A stretch of 64,000 nucleotides of DNA, taken from contig NZ_CP029425.2 of NCBI RefSeq assembly GCF_002278135.3, positions 1,340,001-1,404,000 on the forward strand, given 5' to 3'. The position numbers were made by a program, and so were the translations under genes. The stretch is from Bradyrhizobium ottawaense (GTDB taxonomy: Bacteria; Pseudomonadota; Alphaproteobacteria; Rhizobiales; Xanthobacteraceae). The notes below the pieces were generated by a model that was given only the letters and a program-made list of their open reading frames with translations, was not told where the DNA came from and made no database searches. Of this stretch, positions 48,987 through 57,812 are shown piece by piece. Position 1 is the stretch's first letter. Each line of letters opens with the position of its first letter.

Positions 48987-49511
48987 AGCACTCTCCCAAA
49001 CGGCCCAGCGACGGGGATCCGTTCAAAAAATGTCGTCGGATAAGCGCCCCGGCCAGATCACGCGATGGAGGCGTGACGAGCCAAAGACTCAAATCAGACT
49101 GTGCTGCCGTGGATTGGTTGGGAATTTCCCGCCCGCACACCTGGCAATGAAGGACAAGCCTTTTCAGTAGCCCGCGCCGGCGTTGGACTGCCGGTAGAGA
49201 CCAAAAAAGCCCGATCCGTCGTTGCTTTAAGTCGCGTCCCCCGTTGAGAGCGGGGTGCGCCGGTTCGCCTCCGGCTGCCAGTCACGGTTGCAAAGAGCGA
49301 AGTCACCTTCGACAAGGCATCTCTTTGAGAGAGATGCTGGACGCTCCGGGTTTGCTTCCTCGTCCGACCTTCAGGCCTTGCGACCTTCAGTCTTCTGACT
49401 TCCGCACTTCCGAAGAGCCCCTCGGCTTCTTCACCCCTTGGCGGCTGTCCGGCCTCTTGTCCGGATACCTACCGACTGACACACGACCACAGGCACGTGC
49501 GAAATTGGGCA
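48987..49511 (-). ncRNA. Long 5' leader of ornithine decarboxylase, probable speF RNA
   Basis: No convincing large gene occupies 48987-49673. On the minus strand a promoter-like pair at 49546-49518 would start a leader of about 525 nt. It contains hairpins, for example TCCGG-acaagagg-CCGGA and CCGA-GGGGCTCT-TCGG, a purine-rich GAAG-repeat tract with two copies of CTGAAGGTCG, a CCCCG/CGGGG hairpin and a GGGCTTTTTT run halfway. A conserved structured leader called speF is known upstream of ornithine decarboxylase in alphaproteobacteria; position and length fit. I cannot align it without tools. Confidence 0.62.
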
Positions 49512-49517
49512 AGAGCG

Positions 49518-49546
49518 CACATAAGCGTTTTGACTCTGCTTCGCAA
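49518..49546 (-). promoter_or_regulatory. Probable promoter of the ornithine decarboxylase transcript
   Basis: On the minus strand TTGCGA (49546-49541), 17 bp, TATGTG (49523-49518): a fair sigma-70-like pair with ideal spacing, at the far end of the leader. Confidence 0.5.
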
Positions 49547-49673
49547 GAATTTTTTTAGGCTGAGAACAGAATTGCCTAACATCTGCTTGCGCGGTGTTGC
49601 GCGAGCGCCGCGGAAGATGAACGGGCGTTAAGTCTTGAAGCCTCGTGCGCGCGTCTCTCGCGCACGCGAAGCG

Positions 49674-49928
49674 TCAGCGGCGCTTCGTGAAGGGCTCGAC
49701 ACGCTGGGCCGCGCGGATGAACGCGGTCATCACGAGCACACCGAGCGCGAACAGCACGGCCTGCAGGATGTGCGTGCCCTGGTCGCCGAGCCCGAACAGG
49801 ATCGCGAGTGCCCAGCCACCGGCGAAGGCCGCGCCGAACACCTCCGCGCCGATCAGGATGGCGGCGCTGATGACGGTGATGACGCTTGGCCAAGCGATCT
49901 GACGGGAAGACGAGGAAGGCGCGTTCAT
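49674..49928 (-). CDS. Small two-helix membrane protein
   Basis: 84 residues. After a Ser-rich start (MNAPSSSSRQIAWPS) there are two hydrophobic helices (VITVISAAILIGAEVFGAAFAGGWALAILFGL and HILQAVLFALGVLVMTAFI), and a basic tail (RAAQRVEPFTKRR). Unknown function. It is upstream of the decarboxylase leader on the same strand but has no visible link to it, and is divergent from the M3 peptidase gene. Confidence 0.7.
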   Translation of the reverse strand: MNAPSSSSRQIAWPSVITVISAAILIGAEVFGAAFAGGWALAILFGLGDQGTHILQAVLFALGVLVMTAFIRAAQRVEPFTKRR

Positions 49929-50066
49929 GAGCTCAGGGATCCGTGGTCTGTCGAGGGCCGCAATCTCCCCGAAAAGGCGGCCGGGAGCAAGGGCAAATGG
50001 CCCAAAAAAGCCCCATCGCGTGCTATAGCTGGCCGCAACAATTGAGCCACGAAATCGGGACTTGTG

Positions 50067-52148
50067 ATGTCAGAACCCCGCCAAATTACGGACTCCGAGA
50101 CCAACCCGCTGCTGAAGGCCTGGGTGACGCCGTTTGCAACCCCGCCCTTCGACGAGATCAAGCCGGAGCATTTCCTGCCGGCCTTCGAACAGGCCTTCGC
50201 CGACCACTCGGCCGAGATCGCGGCGATCACCAACGATCCGGCCGCGCCCGACTTCGCCAACACCATCACCGCGCTGGAGCGCTCGGGCAAGCTGCTGAGC
50301 AAGGTGGCGGCCGTATTCTACGACCTCGTTTCGGCGCATTCCAACCCGGCCATCCTGGAGATCGACAAGGAGGTCTCTCTGCGGATGGCGCGGCACTGGA
50401 ATCCGATCATGATGAACGCCGTGCTGTTCGGCCGCATCGCCCAGCTCCACGAGAACCGTGCCAATCTGGATCTGGCTCCGGAGCAGCTTCGCCTCTTGGA
50501 GCGGACCTACACCCGCTTCCACCGCGCCGGCGCCGGCCTCTCCGAGGAGGCCAAGACGCGGATGGCTGAGATCAACGAGCGGCTCGCCCAACTCGGCACC
50601 AGCTTCAGCCATCATCTGCTCGGCGACGAGCAGGACTGGGTCATGGAGCTCGGGGAGGCCGACCGCCAGGGCCTGCCGGAGAGCTTCGTCGCCAGCGCCA
50701 AGGCTGCGGCAGAAGAGCGCGGCATGGAAGGCAAGGCCATCGTCACGCTGTCGCGATCCTCGGTCGAACAGTTCCTGAAAAGCTCCGCCCGGCGTGATCT
50801 GCGCGAGAAGGTCTACAAGGCTTTCACCGCACGGGGCGACAACGGCAATGCCAACGACAACAACGGAACCATCGTCGAGGTCCTCAAGCTGCGCGAAGAG
50901 AGCGCCAAGCTGCTGGGCTATCCGACCTTCGCCGCTTACCGGCTGGAGGACTCCATGGCCAAGACGCCTGACGCGGTGCGCAGCCTCTTGGAGCGGGTCT
51001 GGAAGCCAGCCCGCGCCCGGGCGCTTGCCGACCGCGACGACATGCAGGCGCTGATCACGGAAGAGGGCGGCAATTTCAAGCTCGCCCCCTGGGACTGGCG
51101 CTTCTACGCCGAGAAGCTGCGCCTTCAGCGCGCCAATTTCGACGACGCCGCGATCAAGCCGTATCTTTCGCTCGACCACATGGTCGCCGCCGCCTTCGAC
51201 TGCGCCACGCGCCTGTTCGGCATCACCTTCGAGGAGCGCAAGGACGTTCCGGTCTGGCACCCCGACGTCCGGGTCTGGGAGGTCAAGGGCCCCGATGGCA
51301 AGCACAAGGCGCTGTTCTATGGCGACTACTTCGCCCGGCCGTCGAAGCGCTCCGGCGCCTGGATGACCTCGCTGCGCGACCAGCAGAAGCTCGACGGCGA
51401 TGTTGCGCCGCTGGTTCTCAATATCTGCAATTTTGCCAAGGGCGCCGGCGGCGAGCCTTCGCTGCTGTCGCCCGACGATGCCCGCACCCTGTTCCACGAG
51501 TTCGGCCACGGCCTGCACGGCATGCTCTCCAACGTGACCTATCCGTCGCTGTCGGGCACTTCCGTGTTCACCGATTTCGTCGAGCTTCCGTCGCAGCTCT
51601 ACGAGCACTGGCAGGAGCGGCCAGAGGTGCTGCAGAAGTTCGCCCGTCACTACCAGACCGGCGAGCCGCTGCCCGACGAGCTGCTGCAACGGTTCCTTGC
51701 CGCGCGAAAATTCAACCAGGGCTTTGCCACGGTCGAGTTCGTCTCCTCCGCGCTGGTCGACCTCGAATTCCACACCCAGCCGGCCGAAGCGGCCAGCGAC
51801 GTGCGCGCCTTCGAGAGACGCGAGCTGGAGAAGATCGGCATGCCCGAGGAGATCGCGCTGCGCCACCGTCCGACCCAGTTCGGTCACATCTTCACCGGCG
51901 ATCATTATGCCGCCGGCTATTACAGCTATATGTGGTCGGAGGTGATGGACGCCGACGCCTTCGGCGCGTTCGAGGAGGCCGGCGATATCTTCGATCCCGC
52001 CGTCGCCAAGCGCCTGCACGACGACATCTACGCCTCGGGCGGATCGGTGGATCCGGAAGCCGCCTACGAGGCCTTCCGCGGCCGTCCTCCGGAACCCGAC
52101 GCGCTGCTCCGCCGGCGCGGCCTGCTCGACGCCGCGAAGGCCGCCTGA
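50067..52148 (+). CDS. M3 family oligopeptidase (Dcp/oligopeptidase A-like)
   Basis: 693 residues from ATG 50067 (GTG at 50064 adjoins). The zinc site is TLFHEFGHGLHGMLS (HExxH), with the third ligand Glu about 25-30 residues later in FTDFVELPSQLYEHW, and the substrate-binding HRPTQFGHIFTGDHYAAGYYSYMWSEVMDADAF near the C-terminus. It degrades short peptides in the cytosol (no signal peptide). Its stop overlaps the start of the DUF1007 gene by 1 nt, so a zinc peptidase is coupled to metal-transport genes. Confidence 0.94.
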   Translation: MSEPRQITDSETNPLLKAWVTPFATPPFDEIKPEHFLPAFEQAFADHSAEIAAITNDPAAPDFANTITALERSGKLLSKVAAVFYDLVSAHSNPAILEIDKEVSLRMARHWNPIMMNAVLFGRIAQLHENRANLDLAPEQLRLLERTYTRFHRAGAGLSEEAKTRMAEINERLAQLGTSFSHHLLGDEQDWVMELGEADRQGLPESFVASAKAAAEERGMEGKAIVTLSRSSVEQFLKSSARRDLREKVYKAFTARGDNGNANDNNGTIVEVLKLREESAKLLGYPTFAAYRLEDSMAKTPDAVRSLLERVWKPARARALADRDDMQALITEEGGNFKLAPWDWRFYAEKLRLQRANFDDAAIKPYLSLDHMVAAAFDCATRLFGITFEERKDVPVWHPDVRVWEVKGPDGKHKALFYGDYFARPSKRSGAWMTSLRDQQKLDGDVAPLVLNICNFAKGAGGEPSLLSPDDARTLFHEFGHGLHGMLSNVTYPSLSGTSVFTDFVELPSQLYEHWQERPEVLQKFARHYQTGEPLPDELLQRFLAARKFNQGFATVEFVSSALVDLEFHTQPAEAASDVRAFERRELEKIGMPEEIALRHRPTQFGHIFTGDHYAAGYYSYMWSEVMDADAFGAFEEAGDIFDPAVAKRLHDDIYASGGSVDPEAAYEAFRGRPPEPDALLRRRGLLDAAKAA

Positions 52149-52786
52149 TGGGCATGCGCGCCTTGTTCGGATTGCTGCTCGCCGCCGGCCTGTCGCTCTC
52201 GGCGGGCACGGCGCGTGCGCATCCGCATGTCTGGATCACTGCGACCAGCGAATTGCTCTACGCCGCCGACGGCTCGATCACCGGCGTTCGCCACGCCTGG
52301 ACCTTCGACGACATGTTCTCGGCCTATGCGGTGCAGGGGCTCGAGAGCAAGACCAAGGGCGCCTATACGCGCGAGGAGCTCGGGCCGCTGGCGCAGACCA
52401 ACGTGGAGTCGCTGAAGGAATACGCTTACTTCACCTTTGCGCGAGCCGACGGCAAGAAGGAGCGATTCCAGGAGCCGGTCGACTATTTCCTCGACTACAA
52501 GGATACGGTGCTGACCCTGCACTTCACGCTGCCGCTGAAGAACCCGGTCAAGTCCAAGCAGCTGGTGCTCGAAGTGTTCGACCGCTCCTTCTTCATCGAC
52601 TTCCAGATGGCCAAGGAAAGCCCGGTGAAACTGGTCGGCGCGCCCGCCGGCTGCCAGATGAAGCTGGAGCGCCCGAGCGACGGCACCGCGAGCGCGCAGA
52701 AGCTCAACGAGCAGACCTTCATGAACGGCGAGAACTCGAATTTCGGCATGATGTTCGCCAACAAGATCACGGTGGATTGTCCTTGA
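52148..52786 (+). CDS. DUF1007 periplasmic protein
   Basis: 212 residues. Signal peptide MRALFGLLLAAGLSLSAGTARA, immediately followed by HPHVWITATSELLYAADGSI, the DUF1007 opening, in which the new N-terminal His-Pro-His could bind a metal. The rest (HAWTFDDMFSAYAVQGL, YKDTVLTLHFTLPLKNPV) is the family core. DUF1007 genes regularly precede nickel/cobalt-type NicO permeases, as here (overlap of 10 nt). It is probably the periplasmic partner of that transporter. Confidence 0.88.
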   Translation: MGMRALFGLLLAAGLSLSAGTARAHPHVWITATSELLYAADGSITGVRHAWTFDDMFSAYAVQGLESKTKGAYTREELGPLAQTNVESLKEYAYFTFARADGKKERFQEPVDYFLDYKDTVLTLHFTLPLKNPVKSKQLVLEVFDRSFFIDFQMAKESPVKLVGAPAGCQMKLERPSDGTASAQKLNEQTFMNGENSNFGMMFANKITVDCP

Positions 52787-53913
52787 TCGGTCGTCTTCAG
52801 TCGCCGATTGCCCGCGGGCTTCTTGTCTGCGCCGCCGTTGTCCTCGTCGTGGGTGTGGCCGATGCCGCGCTTCACGATGTCTTCGCGCAAAACCCCTTTG
52901 GCGCGCCGCGGCCGGCGCAGGCGGCCCAGCCCGAGACCGGCGGCCTCATCGGCTGGCTATTGGCCAAACAGTCGGAATTCTATCGGCAGATGTCGGCGAC
53001 CATCCGCGCCGCCAAGTCCGACGGCTCGGCGGTGTGGACACTGCTCTTCATCTCGTTTGCCTACGGCATCTTCCACGCCGCCGGCCCCGGCCATGGCAAG
53101 GCAGTGATCGCCTCCTATCTCGTCGCCAACCACGAGACCGCGCGGCGCGGCATCGCGCTGTCGTTCGCCTCGGCGCTGATGCAGTCGCTGGTCGCGATCC
53201 TCATCGTCGGCATCTCGGCCTGGGTGCTGAACGCGACCGCCAAGACCATGTGCAAGGCGGAAGGGGCGATCGAGATCGCGAGTTACGCCCTGATCGCGTT
53301 GTTCGGGCTGCGTCTCGTCTGGGTCAAGGGCCGCATTTTCATCCGGGCGCTGCAGGCGGCCCAGCCGCTGCCGGCGATCGCCGGCGTGCCGCACGATCAT
53401 GATCACGGTCATCACCATCATCATGATGCCCACGATCATCACGATCACGGACATGATCACCATCACCACGATCATGGTCATGCGCACGCCCCGGCCCACC
53501 ACGGGCATGACCACGTTCATGACGAACATTGCGGCCATTCCCACGGCCCCACGCCGAGCGAGCTCGCCGGCCCCGGTGGCTGGCGGCGCGGCTTTGCGGC
53601 GATCCTGACCGTCGGCATCCGCCCCTGCTCGGGCGCGATCCTGGTGCTGGTGTTCGCGCTCGCCCAGGGCCTGTTCTGGGCCGGCATCGCAGCGACCTTC
53701 CTGATGGGATTGGGCACCGCGATCACGGTTGCGGCCATCGCGGTCGTCGCCGTCTCCGCCAAGGACATCGCCGCCCGCCTCAGTGCCGGGCGCGACGGCG
53801 GCGGCGCGCTGTTCATGCGCGGCATCGAATTCGCCGCCGCCGGCGTCGTGCTGCTGTTTGGCGCTGGCCTCTTGTTCGGCTACATCGCGGCCGAGCGGAC
53901 GACGTGTTTCTAG
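52777..53913 (+). CDS. NicO/RcnA-type metal transporter with His-rich loop
   Basis: 378 residues from TTG 52777 (TTG 52783 also possible). The NicO motif is SFAYGIFHAAGPGHGKAVIASYL in an early helix, and the matching late motif is LTVGIRPCSGAILVLVFALA. Between them is a cytoplasmic or periplasmic loop of about 65 residues with some 30 His (HDHDHGHHHHHDAHDHHDHG and more). About seven membrane helices. The family moves Ni2+/Co2+, usually outward (RcnA), and some members handle zinc. Linked to DUF1007; no Zur box is seen upstream. Confidence 0.88.
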   Translation: MSLIGRLQSPIARGLLVCAAVVLVVGVADAALHDVFAQNPFGAPRPAQAAQPETGGLIGWLLAKQSEFYRQMSATIRAAKSDGSAVWTLLFISFAYGIFHAAGPGHGKAVIASYLVANHETARRGIALSFASALMQSLVAILIVGISAWVLNATAKTMCKAEGAIEIASYALIALFGLRLVWVKGRIFIRALQAAQPLPAIAGVPHDHDHGHHHHHDAHDHHDHGHDHHHHDHGHAHAPAHHGHDHVHDEHCGHSHGPTPSELAGPGGWRRGFAAILTVGIRPCSGAILVLVFALAQGLFWAGIAATFLMGLGTAITVAAIAVVAVSAKDIAARLSAGRDGGGALFMRGIEFAAAGVVLLFGAGLLFGYIAAERTTCF

Positions 53914-53925
53914 GCCGAGTTTCTC

Positions 53926-54013
53926 GTGCCCCGGACGCAGCGCAGCGTCCCTTTGACGGTGCGCTGCAGAGCCGGGACCCATCTCTCGGTACGCTGCATC
54001 GCGTCCGGGACAC
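53926..54013. repeat. Intergenic palindrome, family D (copy 4)
   Basis: GTGCCCCGGACGCAGCGCAG ... GCATCGCGTCCGGGACAC with GCAGAGCCGGGACCCAT inside. It is very similar to the copy at 33891 and lies between convergent stops. Confidence 0.86.
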
Positions 54014-54023
54014 AGGGTGCACC

Positions 54024-54422
54024 TCACACCGGCAGAAACCGCTTCAGCGCCGGCATGAAGAAGATCCCGAGATTGATCGCAAAGCCGATGCTCCAGAGGA
54101 TCGAGCGCAGCGTCGGGCGGTTGCCGAGATAGGTCAGCACATAAGCGAGGCGGACGATGAGGAAGAGGGCCGCGAGCTCGTCGATCAGCCGCTGCGGCGA
54201 ATCCCTGAATTCGGCGAGGAGCACCGCGAAGGCGAAAAACGGGAAGGTCTCGATGCCGTTCTGGTGCGCGCCGAGCGCGCGCTGCGAGAGCGCGTCCTCG
54301 TAGAAGGCGGGGTCGCGCGGCCGGGAATTGTCGAAGCGGCGAAACCTGATCCATTTGATCGAGCCGATCGTCAACAGATAGAGCAGCAGCGCTCCAAAGA
54401 CGCACCATTCCGCGAGTGTCAT
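54024..54422 (-). CDS. MAPEG family membrane protein
   Basis: 132 residues with four hydrophobic helices. The segment SQRALGAHQNGIETFPFFAFAVLLAEF is the MAPEG signature (R-x-x-x-A-x-x-N-x-x-E), and RLAYVLTYLGNRPTLRSILW matches the second conserved part. The family includes glutathione S-transferase-like membrane enzymes. GGGGGAGG precedes the ATG. It is divergent from hemH, with the two coding regions 83 bp apart. Confidence 0.9.
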   Translation of the reverse strand: MTLAEWCVFGALLLYLLTIGSIKWIRFRRFDNSRPRDPAFYEDALSQRALGAHQNGIETFPFFAFAVLLAEFRDSPQRLIDELAALFLIVRLAYVLTYLGNRPTLRSILWSIGFAINLGIFFMPALKRFLPV

Positions 54423-54505
54423 CTTTGCCTCCCCCGCCTGGGTGCGACCCTAGCGAAACCCGCCTCATCTTGACAAGTTCGGACCAACGCGCGACCCACA
54501 GGGCC

Positions 54506-55543
54506 ATGACCAGTGTCGTCCCCATCGAGGCCGCGAGACCGGCCGCCCAATCCGCCCTGCCGCGCGCTGGCGTGCTCCTGATCAATCTCGGAACGCCCGA
54601 CACGGCCGATGCGCCGGGCGTGCGGGTGTATCTGAAGGAGTTCCTCTCGGACGCCCGCGTCATCGAGGATCAGGGCCTGGTCTGGAAGTTCGTGTTGAAC
54701 GGGATCATTCTGCGCAGCCGCCCCCGTACCAAGGCGCTCGACTACCAGAAGATCTGGAACACCGAGCAGAACGAGTCGCCGCTGAAGACCATCACGCGGT
54801 CGCAGAGCGACAAGCTGGCCGCCGCCCTGTCGGACCGGACCCACGTCGTGGTGGACTGGGCGATGCGCTACGGCAATCCCTCGATCAAGTCGGGCATCGA
54901 CGCACTGATCGCGAAAGGCTGCGAGCGCATCCTGGCGGTCCCGCTCTATCCGCAATATTCCGCCTCGACCTCGGCGACCGTCTGCGACGAAGTGTTCCGC
55001 GTGCTCGCCCGTTTGCGTAACCAGCCGACGCTGCGGGTAACACCGCCTTATTACGAGGACGCGGCCTATATCGAGGCGCTTGCCGTCTCGATCGAGACGC
55101 ATCTGGCAACGCTGTCCTTCAAGCCGGAGCTGATCGTGGCGTCGTTCCACGGCATGCCGAAATCCTATGTCGACAAGGGCGATCCCTATCAGCAGCACTG
55201 CATCGCCACCACCGAGGCGCTGCGTCGCCGGCTCGGCATGGACGAGACGAAGCTGCTGCTGACCTTCCAGTCGCGCTTCGGCAATGCCGAGTGGCTCCAG
55301 CCCTACACCGACAAGACCATGGAGCGGCTCGCGAAGGAAGGCGTGCGCCGCCTCGCGGTGGTGACGCCGGGCTTTTCCGCGGACTGCCTGGAGACGCTGG
55401 AGGAGATCGCGCAGGAGAACGCCGAGATTTTCAAGCACAATGGCGGCGAGCAGTTTTCCGCGATCCCCTGCCTCAACGACAGTGACCCGGGCATGGACGT
55501 GATCCGCACCCTGGTGCTGCGCGAGCTTCAGGGCTGGATCTGA
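54506..55543 (+). CDS. hemH: Ferrochelatase
   Basis: 345 residues from ATG 54506, preceded by AGGG. The opening GVLLINLGTPDTADAPGVRVYLKEFLSDARVIE is diagnostic. The active-site His is in LIVASFHGMPKSYVDKGDPY, and the late Glu-rich helix is SADCLETLEEIAQENAEIF. It inserts Fe2+ into protoporphyrin IX, the last step of haem synthesis, at the inner face of the membrane. I see no clear Irr (ICE) or Fur motif in the short upstream gap. An ABC binding-protein gene follows 10 bp after the stop. Confidence 0.95.
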   Translation: MTSVVPIEAARPAAQSALPRAGVLLINLGTPDTADAPGVRVYLKEFLSDARVIEDQGLVWKFVLNGIILRSRPRTKALDYQKIWNTEQNESPLKTITRSQSDKLAAALSDRTHVVVDWAMRYGNPSIKSGIDALIAKGCERILAVPLYPQYSASTSATVCDEVFRVLARLRNQPTLRVTPPYYEDAAYIEALAVSIETHLATLSFKPELIVASFHGMPKSYVDKGDPYQQHCIATTEALRRRLGMDETKLLLTFQSRFGNAEWLQPYTDKTMERLAKEGVRRLAVVTPGFSADCLETLEEIAQENAEIFKHNGGEQFSAIPCLNDSDPGMDVIRTLVLRELQGWI

Positions 55544-55553
55544 TGGGCGTCCC

Positions 55554-56531
55554 ATGAACCGCCGTGAGTGTCTGGCGTTTCTTGGGATGATCGCGGCGCT
55601 GCCGGTCCCGGTCCTGGCGCAACAGCCGAACGCGGCACGTCGGCTTGGCGTGCTCTCGGTCACGGCTGCCGATGATGCGATCGGCCAGACCCGCAGCATG
55701 GTCCTGGTCAAGGCGCTCGCCGGACATGGCCTGAAAGAGCGCGACAACCTCAAGATCGACTGGCGCAGCGGTGGCGGCGACCGCGCCCGCATCGCGCAGC
55801 TTGCCGACGAGCTGATCGCGCTCAGGCCCGACGTCCTGCTCGCGGTCGGCACGCCCTCGGTCGAGGAGCTGCGCCAGCGCACCACGACGATCCCGATCGT
55901 GTTCGCCGTCGTCACCGATCCCGTCAGCCAGGGCTTTGTCGAAAACCTCGCGCATCCCGGCGGCAACGTCACCGGCTTCACCGATTACGACGGCCCGCTG
56001 GCCGGCAAATGGCTGGAGATGCTGACGCAGGTCACGCCAAAGGTGTCCCGCGTTGTCGTCGTCTACAATCCCGCCACCGCGCCGTTCGCGCCGCTGATGC
56101 TGCGGACGATCGAGGACGCGGCACGGACCCTTCAGGTGGCGGTCGAGCCCGCGCCGGTGCATGACGCGGCCTCGATCGCGGCGCTGGGCTTGCGGAAAGA
56201 CGGTGGGTTGCTGGTGTTGCCGGACTTCTTCACCATGGCCAACCGCGGCGGTCTTCTGGCGGCGATCGCGCAGGCGCGCGTGCCCGCGGTGTTCTGGAGC
56301 CGCACCTTCGTCGAGGAGGGCGGGCTGATGTCCTACAGCACCGACAGCGCCGAGCAGCTCCGCCGCGCCGCGGACTATATCGACCGCATTCTGAAGGGCG
56401 CGCGGCCAGCCGACCTGCCAGTGCAGAACCCCACCAAATTCGAGCTCGCGGTCAACCTCAAGGCCGCCAGGGAGTGTGGCGTCACACTTCACCCGGGCCT
56501 CATTGCCCTAGCGAATGACGTGATCGAATGA
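55554..56531 (+). CDS. ABC transporter substrate-binding protein (ABC_sub_bind family), orphan
   Basis: 325 residues. Signal peptide MNRRECLAFLGMIAALPVPVLA, then RRLGVLSVTAADDAIGQTRSMVLVKALAGHGL and the family core VGTPSVEELRQRTTTIPIVFAVVTDPVSQGFVENLAHPGGNVTGFTDYD, which marks PF04392-type binding proteins. Bradyrhizobium carries very many of these as orphans. No permease or ATPase gene is nearby; it follows hemH by 10 bp, so it is likely co-transcribed. Ligand unknown. Confidence 0.9.
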   Translation: MNRRECLAFLGMIAALPVPVLAQQPNAARRLGVLSVTAADDAIGQTRSMVLVKALAGHGLKERDNLKIDWRSGGGDRARIAQLADELIALRPDVLLAVGTPSVEELRQRTTTIPIVFAVVTDPVSQGFVENLAHPGGNVTGFTDYDGPLAGKWLEMLTQVTPKVSRVVVVYNPATAPFAPLMLRTIEDAARTLQVAVEPAPVHDAASIAALGLRKDGGLLVLPDFFTMANRGGLLAAIAQARVPAVFWSRTFVEEGGLMSYSTDSAEQLRRAADYIDRILKGARPADLPVQNPTKFELAVNLKAARECGVTLHPGLIALANDVIE

Positions 56532-56752
56532 AGTCGTCCAATGCGCGCCTTCGGATTCGTTAATTTTTGCCGCTGGGTTTCCGCTGCACGCTTTCAAGGG
56601 CCCGCTACAAATACATATCTTGATCCTTCCCCGTTTGGATGTCTTGTGCAGAATTGGATCGATACCGACGTGAATTGCGACCGCTGAACCGGTAGGGTTG
56701 CGCTCCCGACCAATGACAGCGCGGGAAAGGGCTTTTCTGCCTTGGAGGAAAT

Positions 56753-57757
56753 ATGAGCGGTTTCGACATTTTCGCGATTGTTCTGGTTTTGCTCGTCATC
56801 GTCACGCTGGTCGCCGGCGTCAAGACGGTGCCGCAGGGCTATGACTGGACCATCGAGCGGTTCGGCAAATACACCCAGACGCTGAGCCCCGGGCTCAATC
56901 TGATCGTGCCCTATTTCGATCGCGTCGGGCGCAAGATCAACATGATGGAGCAGGTGATCGACATCCCCGAGCAGGAGGTGATCACCAAGGACAACGCCAC
57001 CGTGACGGTCGACGGCGTTGCCTTCTACCAGGTGTTCGACGCCGCCAAGGCGAGCTACGAGGTCTCCAACCTGACCCAGGCGATCACGGTCCTGACCATG
57101 ACCAACATCCGCTCGGTGATGGGTGCGATGGATCTCGACCAGGTGCTGTCGCATCGCGACGAGATCAACGAGCGCCTGCTCCGTGTCGTCGATGCCGCGG
57201 TCTCGCCGTGGGGCCTGAAGGTCAACCGCATCGAGATCAAGGACATCGTGCCGCCCGCCGATCTGGTCGAGGCCATGGGCCGGCAGATGAAGGCCGAACG
57301 CGTCAAGCGCGCCGACATTCTCGCCGCCGAAGGCCAGCGCCAGTCGGAAATCCTGCGCGCCGAGGGCGCCAAGCAGGGGCAGATCCTCCAGGCCGAGGGC
57401 CGCAAGGAAGCCGCGTTCCGCGATGCCGAAGCGCGCGAGCGGTCCGCCGAGGCCGAGGCCAAGGCGACGCAGATGGTCAGCGATGCGATTTCCAAGGGGG
57501 ACGTCGCCGCGTTGAACTACTTCATCGCCGACAAATATATCAAGGCGTTCGGCCAGTTCGCGGACGCGCCGAACCAGAAGATCATCATGCTGCCGATGGA
57601 AGCAACCTCCATGCTGGGCTCGCTCGCCGGCATCGGCGAGATCGCGAAAGCAACGTTCGGCGAAAGCGCGGCGTCCGCCGCTGCCGCCGCCCGCCGTGGT
57701 GGCTCGGTGCCGACGACCGGCAGCACGCCGCCGACGGTGCCGCCGCGGCAGGGATAG
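56753..57757 (+). CDS. SPFH/stomatin-like membrane protease-associated protein (QmcA-like)
   Basis: 334 residues. One N-terminal membrane helix (IFAIVLVLLVIVTLVAGV), the SPFH domain (TVPQGYDWTIERFGKYTQTLSPGLNLIVPYFDRVG ... ITKDNATVTVDGVAFYQV), then a long Ala/Glu-rich coiled coil (ADILAAEGQRQSEILRAEGAKQGQILQAEGRKEAAFRDAEARE) and a Pro/Ser tail. It forms large membrane rings. GGAGG lies just before ATG. The following NfeD gene is the usual partner. The 221-bp upstream gap shows no recognised element. Confidence 0.93.
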   Translation: MSGFDIFAIVLVLLVIVTLVAGVKTVPQGYDWTIERFGKYTQTLSPGLNLIVPYFDRVGRKINMMEQVIDIPEQEVITKDNATVTVDGVAFYQVFDAAKASYEVSNLTQAITVLTMTNIRSVMGAMDLDQVLSHRDEINERLLRVVDAAVSPWGLKVNRIEIKDIVPPADLVEAMGRQMKAERVKRADILAAEGQRQSEILRAEGAKQGQILQAEGRKEAAFRDAEARERSAEAEAKATQMVSDAISKGDVAALNYFIADKYIKAFGQFADAPNQKIIMLPMEATSMLGSLAGIGEIAKATFGESAASAAAAARRGGSVPTTGSTPPTVPPRQG

Positions 57758-57812
57758 TCCCCGGCGCATGTCCCTTCAGGCAGGGGCATGCACCATGATG
57801 GAAGGTCGTATC

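Noticed and set aside
49244..49558. Plus-strand 104-codon frame in the decarboxylase leader
   Set aside because: It has no RBS, the translation is low-complexity, and the region is better explained as a structured leader on the other strand.
50070..52019. 649-codon open frame antisense to the M3 peptidase gene
   Set aside because: It mirrors a well-supported gene in high-GC DNA, has no family motif and no RBS.
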